Origin: Lachnospiraceae bacterium
GTDB taxonomy: Bacteria > Bacillota > Clostridia > Lachnospirales > Lachnospiraceae
Assembly (NCBI GenBank): GCA_028692395.1
Contig: JAQUXP010000009.1
Location: forward strand, 1 to 64,000
DNA length: 64,000 bases
Reading direction: 5' to 3'
A program made the position numbers and the translations under genes. This document shows, one piece after another, positions 52,519 to 61,034 of this stretch. Below the pieces are notes generated by a model that saw only the letters and a program-made list of their open reading frames with translations, was not told where the DNA came from and ran no database searches. How positions within the stretch are numbered: the stretch's first letter is position 1; each line of letters opens with the position of its first letter.

Positions 52519-53352
52519 ATGAAGATGGCGACAAAGATTAAAAAAGCGCTTATATATCTGGCACTGATTGTGCTGGCAGTTGCGTGTCTCCTGCCGTTTC
52601 TCCTGATGCTGGTCAATGCAACAAGAAGCGGTAATGAGATTATGACCTCTGTGACATTTATACCCGGAAAAAGTCTGGCAAGTAACTGGAAGGTGGTAAG
52701 TGAATTCTTCAATATCTTCCAGGGCTTCTTTAACAGTTTACTTATATCCATTCCGGCAACACTGCTCACAGCTTATTTTTCAGCAATGACAGCCTATGGA
52801 CTGGCTATGTACCGGTTCAAGGGAAGGAATTTTGTGTTCGCAGTCATCCTGGTATTTATGATGATTCCGGCACAGCTTGGTTTGATCGGTTTTTACGATC
52901 TGGTCAGCTTCTTGAAGCTGGTTAACTCCTATATTCCTCTGATTATCCCGGCAATAGCGGCACCTGGTATTGTCTTCTTCCTGAAGCAGTACCTGGAGTC
53001 CACACTTTCACCGGCACTTCTGGAGGCAGCGAGAATTGACGGAGCAAAAGAACTGAGTATTTTCCACCGAATCGTACTTCCGATTATGTCACCTGGTATT
53101 GCTACCATGTCTATCGGAGCATTCATCGGAAACTGGAACAGTTACCTGACACCTATGATTATTTTGACAAAGAAGGAAAAATTCACGCTCCCGGTATTGA
53201 TAGCGACCTTGAACTCTTCTACCGATATCGTAGCGAATCAGGGTGCGATTTACCTGGCAGTTGCTATCTCGGTAGTACCGATTATTATCGTATTCTGCTT
53301 CTGTTCAAAATATATTATCAGCAGTATCTCTGCAGGTGGTGTAAAAGAATAA
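52519..53352 (+). CDS. Sugar ABC transporter permease (MalG/UgpE type)
   Basis: The 277-residue integral membrane protein has six hydrophobic segments. Its EAA loop reads EAARIDGAKELSIFHRIVLP. LPFLLMLVNATRSGNEI in the first periplasmic loop is typical of the MalG partner. ATG 52519 is preferred to the TTG at 52492, which would overlap the previous gene; the local ribosome binding site is weak (AAAGGA, 12 bases away), consistent with coupling to the previous stop codon. An intrinsic terminator follows, closing the importer operon. Confidence 0.93.
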   Translation: MKMATKIKKALIYLALIVLAVACLLPFLLMLVNATRSGNEIMTSVTFIPGKSLASNWKVVSEFFNIFQGFFNSLLISIPATLLTAYFSAMTAYGLAMYRFKGRNFVFAVILVFMMIPAQLGLIGFYDLVSFLKLVNSYIPLIIPAIAAPGIVFFLKQYLESTLSPALLEAARIDGAKELSIFHRIVLPIMSPGIATMSIGAFIGNWNSYLTPMIILTKKEKFTLPVLIATLNSSTDIVANQGAIYLAVAISVVPIIIVFCFCSKYIISSISAGGVKE

Positions 53353-53380
53353 AAAATGTGGTACAATCTAACAAATTGAA

Positions 53381-53425
53381 AACGTCAAGCCTTCCCATAT
53401 CCTGGGAAGGTCTTTGGCGTTTTTG
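53381..53425 (+). terminator. Rho-independent terminator after the sugar importer genes
   Basis: A stem of about 17 bp (53381-53397 with 53403-53421, one bulge) is followed by T residues. It separates the importer from the binding protein / YesMN cassette. Confidence 0.85.
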
Positions 53426-53451
53426 GGAATAAGGAAAACTGGGGGAAAAAG

Positions 53452-55041
53452 ATGAAGAGATTGGGATATGGAATGGCAGTGGGACTGTCACTGGCAGTTC
53501 TTCTGGCAGCAGGCTGTGGGCAGGGAAGGGAAGAAGAGAACAGTAAAGAGGCCAAGACGCAGGAACCGGTGACTCTGGACTGGTATATTAACTATTCCTG
53601 GTTTACCACCACCTGGGGGGAAAATGAGGTTTCCAGGGCAATCACAGACAAAACCGGAGCTGCTGTTAACTTCGTGGTGCCAAATGGAAATGAGACCGAA
53701 AAGCTGAATTCTCTGATCTCAGCAGATACCCTTCCGGATCTGGTCACCCTTAGCTGGGAGGATGCCAATGCCAAAAAGCTGATCAATGAGGGAAAGGTGT
53801 ATGCGCTGAATGAACTGGCAGATCAGTATGACCCTGGATTTTACGATGTAGTGGATCAGGCAAGCTATGACTGGTACACGAACTCGGATGGAAATATCTA
53901 TGCGTACCCTAATTCTTCTTTTTCTCCTTCGGATTATGAGACTCACGATAACATCTATTCCAATCAGAACTTTATGGTGCGAAAGGATATCTATGAAGCC
54001 ATCGGAAGTCCGGATATGACCACACCGGAAGGCTTTGAGTCTGCCATTAAAGCGGCAGTGGAGATGTTTCCCGAGGTTGCCGGAAAGCCTCTGATTCCTA
54101 TAGGATCTGCGGAATTCAAGGCAGACGGCTGCGTCAGCTTTGACCGCTATCTGCAGAACTTTCTGGCAGTTCCCTATGAAAAGGATGGTCAGATTTACGA
54201 CCGCAACACAGATCCTGAGTATATCAGATGGCTTAAAGCATTTCGCAAGATGGGAGAAGAAGGCTATCTCAGTGATGAAATCTTTATCGATAAGCGCACC
54301 CAGGCTGAGGAGAATATTGCGGACGGACGCTATTTCTGCATGATCTATCAAAGTGCAGACATGATGGATCAGCAATATGAGATTTATTCCAGAAACAAGG
54401 ATCAGATTTATATTCCGGTGGATGGACCAAAGAATTCTGCAGGAGATGATCCTACTTTGCCGGGAGCAGGTATCAATGGCTGGACCATCACCTATATTTC
54501 AAAAAACTGTAAGAATCCCAAGCTTGCTATTCAGCTGATGACCTATCTTCTCAGTGAAGAGGGGCAGAAGCTGACGTATCTGGGCGTGGAAGGCTCTATG
54601 TATGATATGGTGGATGGAAAGGCTGTGACCCGTCCCGAGGTGATAGAACTTTTGGATTCTAATCGGACAGAATATGATAAGATCTATGGAGGGGATAATG
54701 CCTACTGGATGCTGCAGGATAACGTGCTGCAGCTGCAGTGGGCAGATTCCGCCCGGGAACTGCCTGGCAACTTGAGGGAGTGGACCCGCCCCTACACGAT
54801 CTATGCAGGGCAGTATGATGCCTCCTTTGCAGTGAACTCCGATGAGGCGGAGATGCAAAGTCAGATAGAGGAAGCCTGGGGGATCACACTTCCTGCCCTG
54901 CTTTTGGCATCCTCCGATGAGGAATTTGACCAGGTGCTGTCTCAGTATCAGACCAGACGCCAGGAGCTGGGATATGAGAAACTGAGGGAAGCGGAGACAA
55001 AGCAGATGAACATGGCGAAAGAAAAACTGGGGATACAGTAG
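53452..55041 (+). CDS. Extracellular solute-binding lipoprotein linked to YesMN
   Basis: The 529-residue protein has a lipoprotein signal (LAVLLAAGCGQG, Cys about 22) and a large solute-binding fold of the LplA/family 1 group (TLDWYINYSWFTTTWGENEV, TLPDLVTLSWEDANAKKLIN, DNIYSNQNFMVRKDIYEAIG, INGWTITYISKNCKNPKLAI). There is no permease beside it. It directly abuts the sensor-kinase gene (stop at 55041, start at 55042), so it probably serves as ligand sensor for the kinase, or as a binding protein for permeases elsewhere. It is not closely similar to the 50144 protein. Confidence 0.85.
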   Translation: MKRLGYGMAVGLSLAVLLAAGCGQGREEENSKEAKTQEPVTLDWYINYSWFTTTWGENEVSRAITDKTGAAVNFVVPNGNETEKLNSLISADTLPDLVTLSWEDANAKKLINEGKVYALNELADQYDPGFYDVVDQASYDWYTNSDGNIYAYPNSSFSPSDYETHDNIYSNQNFMVRKDIYEAIGSPDMTTPEGFESAIKAAVEMFPEVAGKPLIPIGSAEFKADGCVSFDRYLQNFLAVPYEKDGQIYDRNTDPEYIRWLKAFRKMGEEGYLSDEIFIDKRTQAEENIADGRYFCMIYQSADMMDQQYEIYSRNKDQIYIPVDGPKNSAGDDPTLPGAGINGWTITYISKNCKNPKLAIQLMTYLLSEEGQKLTYLGVEGSMYDMVDGKAVTRPEVIELLDSNRTEYDKIYGGDNAYWMLQDNVLQLQWADSARELPGNLREWTRPYTIYAGQYDASFAVNSDEAEMQSQIEEAWGITLPALLLASSDEEFDQVLSQYQTRRQELGYEKLREAETKQMNMAKEKLGIQ

Positions 55042-56856
55042 ATGAATCAACTGAAAGCATGGTTTTTAAAACAAAAATTAAATATAAAATTCACCCTGGT
55101 CATAGGAGTTCTGGTATTCATACCCATGGGAATCATCTGCTTTATGTTTTATTATAATGAGCAGAAAACTGTTGTTCAGCAGCAGATCTATTCCATACGT
55201 TCCGATATGCAGCATAACTATGGTGAGGTGCAGAAAACGGTGGAGATGTGCAATATGACAACCCAGACCTTCTTAAATAATAAGGATCTGGAGCATATGC
55301 TGATTCGGCTGAAAAAGAATGAGGCAATCACCACCTCAGAATATGTGGAGTTTAATGCGGAGGATATCACCACCCTGGAGCGTCTGGTAAACAGTAATCC
55401 CTATCTGTACCAGACCCGTGTTTATGCCAAAAATGACCGTTTTCCCGAGATGATGCCGATTCTTTACCGGGAGGAGCGTCTGAAGGATCTGGTCTGGGCA
55501 GAGAATTATCAGTCCGGAAAGTGGCAGTTTGACTATCAGGATCTGATCTTTCCGGAAGCAACCATGAACAGTTCCAGTCATGCTATGGCTCTGGTTACAA
55601 AGATCAAGGACTATGAGGCAGGAGATATCGGTACCATCGAGGTTGCTGTCCGCATGGACAATATCTTCCCGGATATATTTGCCGTGGATGAGAATGCATG
55701 GAGCTGCTATATGGATGAAGAGGGCAATGTCTATTCCAACGAGGCAGATCCACAGGAGTGTAAATGGGTCACTTATCAGAATACTATTTTCGACCGGCTT
55801 TCCAGCCAGATGAAAGGGGAAGAAGCAGCCTGCTTTTCGGCAACGCTTGGGGGAGAGAAGGTAATTCTGGGATATATGCCCGTTCCGGAGCTGGGGGGAT
55901 GTATGATCTCCCTTCACAGCCTGAAACCACAGTTATCCCAGATGTCCACGCAGAGGAATATCCTGCTGGGTGGTATGCTTTTTCTGTATATGATCGTGGT
56001 ATTCATCATCAATACGCTGGTAAAGGCAATTCTTAAGCAGTTTTATATGACACTGACCACCATGCGTCAGGTACAAAAGGGAGATCTGTCGGTGAGAATC
56101 CGGCACTGCTCCGAGGACGAGATGGGTGAGCTTGGGATGCAGTTCAACGTGATGCTGGACAGCATCCAAAGGCTGATGGAAGAGAATATTAACCGGGAGG
56201 TGCTGGCAAAAAACTCAGAGATCCGCGCCCTGCAGAATCAGATCAATTCCCACTTTATCTACAATGTGCTGGAGTCGATTAAGATGATGGCGGAGATTGA
56301 TGAAAAGTATGAGATCTCAGATGCGGTGACCTCCCTTGGAAAATTACTGCGTTACAGCATGAAGTGGACCTCCCCTGTGGTATCCGTGGAGGATGAGATT
56401 GATTATATTGTCAATTATCTGGATCTGATTAATCTCCGGTTTGATTATCGAATTCAGCTGTCTTTGAATATACCGGAGCAGATTTATAAAAGCCAGATTC
56501 CCAAGATGTCTCTGCAGCCCATTATCGAAAATGCCATCGTACATGGAATTGAGGAGCTGGCGGAGGACGCCACCATCTATATTAAGGCAGAGATTGCCGG
56601 GGAGGAGCTGAAGATCTCTGTTACGGATTCCGGCAAAGGCATGACTCCCGAGGAGGTAGAGACTCTGGAGAAAAAGATTGAAGGCAGGATGGAGGTTTCC
56701 GGTGGAAGCGGGCATGGAATCGGCCTGAAGAATGTCCAGGACCGCATCAATATGAGCTTTGGAAGTCAATATGGATTAAAGGTGATATCAAAGAAGGACT
56801 GTTATACCAAGGTAACCATGACAGTTCCGAAGAATGTGGAGGAACATAAGGCGTGA
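55042..56856 (+). CDS. Sensor histidine kinase, YesM family
   Basis: The 604-residue protein has an N-terminal helix (FTLVIGVLVFIPMGIICFMF), an extracellular sensor of about 270 residues, a second helix (ILLGGMLFLYMIVVFIINTL), a HAMP linker (LTTMRQVQKGDLSVRIRHCS), and a His_kinase segment with phospho-acceptor His404 (INSHFIYNVLESIK). It ends in an HATPase domain (LQPIIENAIVHGIEE, then SDSGKGMTPEE-like VTDSGKGMTPEE, then GSGHGIGLKNVQDRI). YesM kinases usually answer carbohydrates through a binding protein, which here abuts the gene. The stop codon overlaps the start of the response regulator. Confidence 0.94.
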   Translation: MNQLKAWFLKQKLNIKFTLVIGVLVFIPMGIICFMFYYNEQKTVVQQQIYSIRSDMQHNYGEVQKTVEMCNMTTQTFLNNKDLEHMLIRLKKNEAITTSEYVEFNAEDITTLERLVNSNPYLYQTRVYAKNDRFPEMMPILYREERLKDLVWAENYQSGKWQFDYQDLIFPEATMNSSSHAMALVTKIKDYEAGDIGTIEVAVRMDNIFPDIFAVDENAWSCYMDEEGNVYSNEADPQECKWVTYQNTIFDRLSSQMKGEEAACFSATLGGEKVILGYMPVPELGGCMISLHSLKPQLSQMSTQRNILLGGMLFLYMIVVFIINTLVKAILKQFYMTLTTMRQVQKGDLSVRIRHCSEDEMGELGMQFNVMLDSIQRLMEENINREVLAKNSEIRALQNQINSHFIYNVLESIKMMAEIDEKYEISDAVTSLGKLLRYSMKWTSPVVSVEDEIDYIVNYLDLINLRFDYRIQLSLNIPEQIYKSQIPKMSLQPIIENAIVHGIEELAEDATIYIKAEIAGEELKISVTDSGKGMTPEEVETLEKKIEGRMEVSGGSGHGIGLKNVQDRINMSFGSQYGLKVISKKDCYTKVTMTVPKNVEEHKA

Positions 56857-58298
56857 AAAGTATACTGATTGTGGAAGACGAGAAGATGATCCGTCAGGGA
56901 GTACACTCCATGGTGGCAAGGTCCGATGTACCGGTGGAGGAGATTTTGGAGTGTAAGAACGGAGAGGAGGCGCTGGAGATTCTGAGATCCAGACCTGTCG
57001 AGGTGATGATTACAGATATCCGCATGCCAAAGATGGATGGAATTACGCTGATTAAGCACCTGGAGGAGTTTGCTCATCCACCAAAAACTGTGGTGCTCAG
57101 CGGCTATGACGATTTTCATTACGCCGTGGAGGTCTTAAAGGGCGGGGCAAGAGATTATATCCTAAAGCCCATCGAACGTCAGAAGATCAATCAGATTTTA
57201 CAGCAGATGGAGGCAGAGCTTCAAAAAGAAGAGGAAGAACGACAGGTTCAGACCCAGATGGACCATCAGCAGCTCAAATATGTGCTGCTCAGTTCCTCCG
57301 AGGAAGATCTGGAAGTACAGCGGATACAAAACCAGCTGCAGATCCCTCTGATTGGTGAGGGATACCGGATTGTAGTCTTAAGACCGGTAGATGAGCTGCC
57401 GGAGAATGCTGCTGTATTCTGGCAGCTAAAGGGTGTGGAGGAGCAAAGTGTTTTTCTGATTCGATCCGATGCGGCAGAGAAATTCCTGGAGGAGTATCTG
57501 CCCCGGGAGTGCTGCGGAATCAGTGCAGAGTACGGAAGCTCCCGTTCCCTGCGAAATGCATATCTGGAGGCGAGACAGTCTCGTATTACGGCATTTATCC
57601 GCTGCAAAAGACTGACCAGAGAGCAGAAGAAGGAAAACTATGAGGAAAAGGTTCCGGAGGAATTCGCCGGTCAGTTTGTGCGGCAGTTCGGTACGGAGAA
57701 CCTGGAGAAAAACCTGAGTCAGTTAAAAACCATATTCTTCCAGGGAAGAGTGGGAAAGGCAGATCCGATAGAGGTGCTGAAGCTTGGGAAAAAGATCTGG
57801 AAGGATATGTATGAAACCTATCGAAAGGTGATCGATATGGATGTTGCCGCCTATGCACGGCTCAGACAGCCACTATATTACCAGGATGCCAGCGGATATC
57901 TGGAGGCCTTCATCGAGTGGATGCTTCAGCTGAAGCAGCTGATGGCGGCGGAGTTTGATGACTACCGGAATAAGGAGAAGATCAATCAGGCCCTTGCCTA
58001 TATCCACGAAAATTATAATAAGAATCTGAATATGGCCATGGTTTCGAATTATGTATCCATGAATTATTCTCTGTTTTCCGTAACCTTCAAGCAGTATACC
58101 GGACAGAATTTTGTGAATTATGTAAAGACCATACGCCTGGAAAAGGCCCAGAAGCTTCTGGCTGAGACAGAGGAGAAGGTGATTGATATCAGCCAGATCG
58201 TGGGATATGATAACGAGAAACATTTTATGAAGCTGTTCAAGAATACCTATGGGGTATCACCGACAGAATATCGCCGGAATGCACAGATGGGAAAGTAA
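56853..58298 (+). CDS. Response regulator with AraC-type DNA-binding domain, YesN family
   Basis: The 481-residue protein has a receiver domain with phospho-acceptor Asp55 (MITDIRMPKMDG) and KPI near 108, a middle region of about 230 residues, and a C-terminal AraC domain with two helix-turn-helix units (LAYIHENYNKNLNMAMVSNY, MNYSLFSVTFKQYTGQNFVN, then IDISQIVGYDNEKHFMKLFK and YGVSPTEYRR). It starts at GTG, overlapping the kinase stop by four bases (GTGA), so the two are translated together. It probably activates sugar-use genes, possibly the phosphorylase/GH30/importer locus upstream; no binding site is recognised. Confidence 0.94.
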   Translation: MKSILIVEDEKMIRQGVHSMVARSDVPVEEILECKNGEEALEILRSRPVEVMITDIRMPKMDGITLIKHLEEFAHPPKTVVLSGYDDFHYAVEVLKGGARDYILKPIERQKINQILQQMEAELQKEEEERQVQTQMDHQQLKYVLLSSSEEDLEVQRIQNQLQIPLIGEGYRIVVLRPVDELPENAAVFWQLKGVEEQSVFLIRSDAAEKFLEEYLPRECCGISAEYGSSRSLRNAYLEARQSRITAFIRCKRLTREQKKENYEEKVPEEFAGQFVRQFGTENLEKNLSQLKTIFFQGRVGKADPIEVLKLGKKIWKDMYETYRKVIDMDVAAYARLRQPLYYQDASGYLEAFIEWMLQLKQLMAAEFDDYRNKEKINQALAYIHENYNKNLNMAMVSNYVSMNYSLFSVTFKQYTGQNFVNYVKTIRLEKAQKLLAETEEKVIDISQIVGYDNEKHFMKLFKNTYGVSPTEYRRNAQMGK

Positions 58299-58322
58299 GA
58301 TAGAGAAAAGTGGATTTTTTTC

Positions 58323-58362
58323 AAAAAGAACTGGACGCAGTAAGAAGCTCCGGTTCTTTTTT
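58323..58362 (+). terminator. Rho-independent terminator after the response regulator
   Basis: AAAAAGAACTGG (58323-58334) pairs with CCGGTTCTTTTT (58350-58361), with T residues to 58362. Confidence 0.82.
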
Positions 58363-58402
58363 GTATTTTTTACATATTTTTTCATATTTACTATAAAACC
58401 TA

Positions 58403-58431
58403 TTGACAAAGTAGGGAATAAGAGTTATTAT
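58403..58431 (+). promoter_or_regulatory. Promoter of the OpuC-like / metY operon
   Basis: A perfect TTGACA (58403-58408) and TATTAT (58426-58431) are 17 bp apart. Transcription would start near 58438, giving a leader of about 270 bases before ATG 58708. Confidence 0.65.
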
Positions 58432-58489
58432 GACACTACGATTTGAGCAGCGCTTTAGAAGCTGCCTGTTGGGAAGGAGAACACTTAAG

Positions 58490-58618
58490 ATGGATAAGAA
58501 GTTTATTGATTTAAAATCAGTGATGTACTGTTGCCGAATGCAGGAATTCCAGGCATATATGTGTGCTCGGGTGCTTTGGCATGGAGTGTTTTGCGCCGAA
58601 AAAGTACAGATAGGATGA
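58490..58618 (+). CDS. Cys/Met-rich 42-codon leader ORF
   Basis: An AAGGAG ribosome binding site (58474-58479) is ten bases before ATG 58490. The product begins MDKKFIDLKSVMYCCRMQEF and contains four cysteines (14, 15, 25 and 35) and four methionines, with one Trp, in 42 residues. It has no sorting, membrane or folded-domain features. It lies between the promoter and an intrinsic terminator, both upstream of a sulfur-linked operon, so it fits a leader peptide whose translation speed could control termination. Cysteine or methionine supply would be the natural signal; this is inference. Confidence 0.45.
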   Translation: MDKKFIDLKSVMYCCRMQEFQAYMCARVLWHGVFCAEKVQIG

Positions 58619-58636
58619 GCATCCTGCATCATTTGC

Positions 58637-58667
58637 CTGGGAACTGATAAGGTATCCCAGTTTTTTT
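58637..58667 (+). terminator. Leader terminator (possible attenuator)
   Basis: CTGGGA (58637-58642) pairs with TCCCAG (58655-58660), followed by seven T residues. AGGAT-GAGC-ATCCT just upstream overlaps the leader ORF's stop and could form a competing hairpin. The terminator precedes the first ABC gene by 40 bp, so it must be bypassed for expression. Confidence 0.7.
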
Positions 58668-58707
58668 ATGCTCAAAATGAAGGGGAACAAAGGAAGAGGA
58701 GTTTTAT

Positions 58708-59343
58708 ATGGAAAAGATTGTGGATTACTTTTCTACACATACAGATGAATATTTCATGCTTTTAGGCCAGCATATCGGAATCAGTATCCTGACAACCGCA
58801 ATCGCAATTCTGATTGCGGTTCCGCTGGGGGTGCTGTGTTCTAAGAAGGCCATGATACAGAAGGTGTTTGAGCGTTTCTTTGGACTGCTTCGCATCGTAC
58901 CCAGTCTGGCGATTCTGATGATATGTCTCCCGATTCTGGGAACGGGAATCAAACCGGCAGTTGTTGCGCTGGTGATTCTGGCGGTACCGCCCATACTGAT
59001 GAACACCACACAGGCATTTCTTCATCTGCCGGCAGCAACCATAGAAGCAGCAACCGCCATGGGAATGGGAAAGGCGAGGATTTTCTTTCGGGTGAAGCTG
59101 CCGCTGGCATTTCCGCTTATGTATGCAGGCATACGTACTGCAATCGTTGAAGTGATCGCAAGTGCAACACTGGCATCCTATATTGGAGCCGGAGGACTTG
59201 GCAATATTATATTTACAGGACTGGGCCTGATGAGAGTAGATCTGCTTTATATCGGCGGAGGGTCAGTGGCAATCTTATCGCTTCTGACAGGCTTCGTGAT
59301 GGATCGCATCTATCAGTCAGCAACAAAATATCAGAGAATTTAA
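58708..59343 (+). CDS. OpuC-like ABC transporter permease 1
   Basis: The 211-residue integral membrane protein has five to six hydrophobic segments. It carries the permease motifs of osmoprotectant-type importers: LLRIVPSLAILMICLPILGT, LAVPPILMNT, EAATAMGMGKARIFFRVKLP (EAA loop) and ASATLASYIGAGGLGNIIFT. AGGAAGAGGAG precedes the ATG. It is the first gene of a permease, binding protein, ATPase, permease operon. Confidence 0.92.
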   Translation: MEKIVDYFSTHTDEYFMLLGQHIGISILTTAIAILIAVPLGVLCSKKAMIQKVFERFFGLLRIVPSLAILMICLPILGTGIKPAVVALVILAVPPILMNTTQAFLHLPAATIEAATAMGMGKARIFFRVKLPLAFPLMYAGIRTAIVEVIASATLASYIGAGGLGNIIFTGLGLMRVDLLYIGGGSVAILSLLTGFVMDRIYQSATKYQRI

Positions 59344-59359
59344 CAGGAGGAAAAGGAAG

Positions 59360-60253
59360 ATGAATAAAGGGATAAAAAGTATTATTACATTAGCAGTAAC
59401 AGGTGCGCTGGCAATTGGAGCACTGGCAGGATGCGGTACTTCTGCAAAGAAGGATACGATTCGTGTTGGCTCCAAGGACTATACGGAGAATGAAATTGTT
59501 GCAGAGATTTATGCTCTGGCACTGGAGGATGCAGGCTACCAGGTAGAGCGGAAGTTCGACATAGGCTCCTCGGTGGTTCACACCTCACTCATCAATGATG
59601 AGTTGGATCTGTATCCGGAGTATACGGGAACAGGACTGATCTCTGTGCTGGGTTTGGAGCCCCTGACAGACCCGCAGGAGGTATATGACATCGTAAAGGA
59701 AAAGTATGAAGAGCAGTTCCAGGTTACCTGGCTGGATTATTCTGCGGCGAACGATGGTCAGGGTCTGGTTATTCGGACAGATGTGGCAGAAAAATATGGA
59801 ATTAAGACCATTTCCGATCTGCAGAAGCATGCATCAGAGCTTCGGTTTGCTTCTCAGGGTGAGTTTGATGAACGGGAGGACGGAATCCCGGCGTTGGAGG
59901 CAGCTTACGGCAAATTTGACTGGAAATCCAGCAAAGTATATGACAACTCACTGAAATATCAGATTCTGGAAAATGATGAGGCAGACGTTGCCCCCGCCTA
60001 TACAACCGAGGGACATCTCACCGACAAACAGTTTACTCTGCTGGAAGATGACAAACAGGTTTGGCCGCCCTATAATCTGGCACCGATTATCAAAGATGGG
60101 GTGTTAGATGCCCATAAGGATATTGCGGAGGTCTTGAATAAGGTTAGCAGTGCACTTACAACCGAAAATATTACCGGGTTAAATGCGAAGGTGGATATTG
60201 ACGGAGAAGAATACGCAGATGTGGCAAAAGAATTTTACGACAGTATCAAATAA
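59360..60253 (+). CDS. OpuC-like (glycine betaine/choline-type) substrate-binding lipoprotein
   Basis: The 297-residue protein has a lipoprotein signal peptide (IGALAGCGTSAKKD, Cys about 26) and an OpuCC/OsmX fold: IRVGSKDYTENEIVAEIYAL, LDLYPEYTGTGLISVLG, LVIRTDVAEKYGIKTISDL, VYDNSLKYQILENDEADVAP and the late QVWPPYNLAPII strand. The aromatic residues needed to cage a quaternary ammonium group cannot be verified by eye. With metY and an Fe-S protein downstream, a sulfur-bearing or betaine-like ligand is possible. The EgtU ergothioneine-binding proteins belong to the same wider family. Confidence 0.88.
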   Translation: MNKGIKSIITLAVTGALAIGALAGCGTSAKKDTIRVGSKDYTENEIVAEIYALALEDAGYQVERKFDIGSSVVHTSLINDELDLYPEYTGTGLISVLGLEPLTDPQEVYDIVKEKYEEQFQVTWLDYSAANDGQGLVIRTDVAEKYGIKTISDLQKHASELRFASQGEFDEREDGIPALEAAYGKFDWKSSKVYDNSLKYQILENDEADVAPAYTTEGHLTDKQFTLLEDDKQVWPPYNLAPIIKDGVLDAHKDIAEVLNKVSSALTTENITGLNAKVDIDGEEYADVAKEFYDSIK

Positions 60254-60269
60254 GTCAGGAGATAGAGCG

Positions 60270-61034
60270 ATGAAAGCGGTGGAATTGGTACATGTGGATC
60301 AAAAGTTTCCAAACATGAGTTATAAGGCACTGGACGATGTGAGTCTTAAGATTGAACAGGGTGAATTTGTCACAATTCTGGGATCCTCCGGATGCGGAAA
60401 GACAACCTTGATTAAGATGATTAATCGTTTATATCAGCCGGATAAAGGAGAGATCCGTCTGTTTGATGAAGAGATCAGCAAGAAGGATCCGGTACAGCTG
60501 CGGCGTAAAATCGGGTATGTGATTCAGCAGATCGGGTTATTTCCTCATATGACGGTGTATGAGAATATTGCTACCATCCCCAGGATTCTCAAGTGGGACA
60601 AGACGAAGATTGAAGAGAAGGTACAGGAAATGCTGCACTTGGTGGGTCTGGAGCCGAAGGAATACAGGAATCGGTATCCGGCACAATTATCAGGAGGACA
60701 GCAGCAGAGAATCGGGCTGGCCCGGGCACTTATCTGCGATCCGGATATTATGCTTCTGGATGAGCCGTTTGGAGCCATCGATGCCATTAATCGAGAAAAA
60801 CTGCAGAATGAGCTAAAGAGTATACACAGTAAATCAAAGAAAACATATCTCTTTGTAACCCATGATATCCGGGAAGCTTTCAAGCTGGGAACCAGGGTGA
60901 TTGTTATGAACCGGGGGAAGATCCTGCAGTATGATACGCCGGAGGAGATCCGGCAAAATCCGGCGGATGGCTTTGTCTCTGACCTGATTCAGACCATGGA
61001 GGATGCCCCCGGGACAGGAAATGAGGAATTATGA
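60270..61034 (+). CDS. OpuC-like ABC transporter ATPase, without CBS domains
   Basis: The 254-residue ATPase has Walker A (LGSSGCGKTTLIKMINRL), a Q-loop in VIQQIGLFPHMTVYENIATI, the signature LSGGQQQRIGLARAL, Walker B (IMLLDEPFGAID) and the His switch (FVTHDIREAFKLG). Osmoprotectant ATPases usually carry two CBS domains of about 120 residues at the C-terminus that sense ionic strength. This one ends at NEEL, so it should not be osmoregulated that way. ATG 60270 has AGGAG eight bases before. Its stop overlaps the next start (ATGA). Confidence 0.93.
   Translation: MKAVELVHVDQKFPNMSYKALDDVSLKIEQGEFVTILGSSGCGKTTLIKMINRLYQPDKGEIRLFDEEISKKDPVQLRRKIGYVIQQIGLFPHMTVYENIATIPRILKWDKTKIEEKVQEMLHLVGLEPKEYRNRYPAQLSGGQQQRIGLARALICDPDIMLLDEPFGAIDAINREKLQNELKSIHSKSKKTYLFVTHDIREAFKLGTRVIVMNRGKILQYDTPEEIRQNPADGFVSDLIQTMEDAPGTGNEEL

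Noticed and set aside
58438-58707. SAM or T-box riboswitch in the metY operon leader
   Set aside because: No S-box core, and no T-box GGTGG-type element or specifier layout is visible; a leader-peptide attenuator fits better, though an unknown riboswitch is not excluded.
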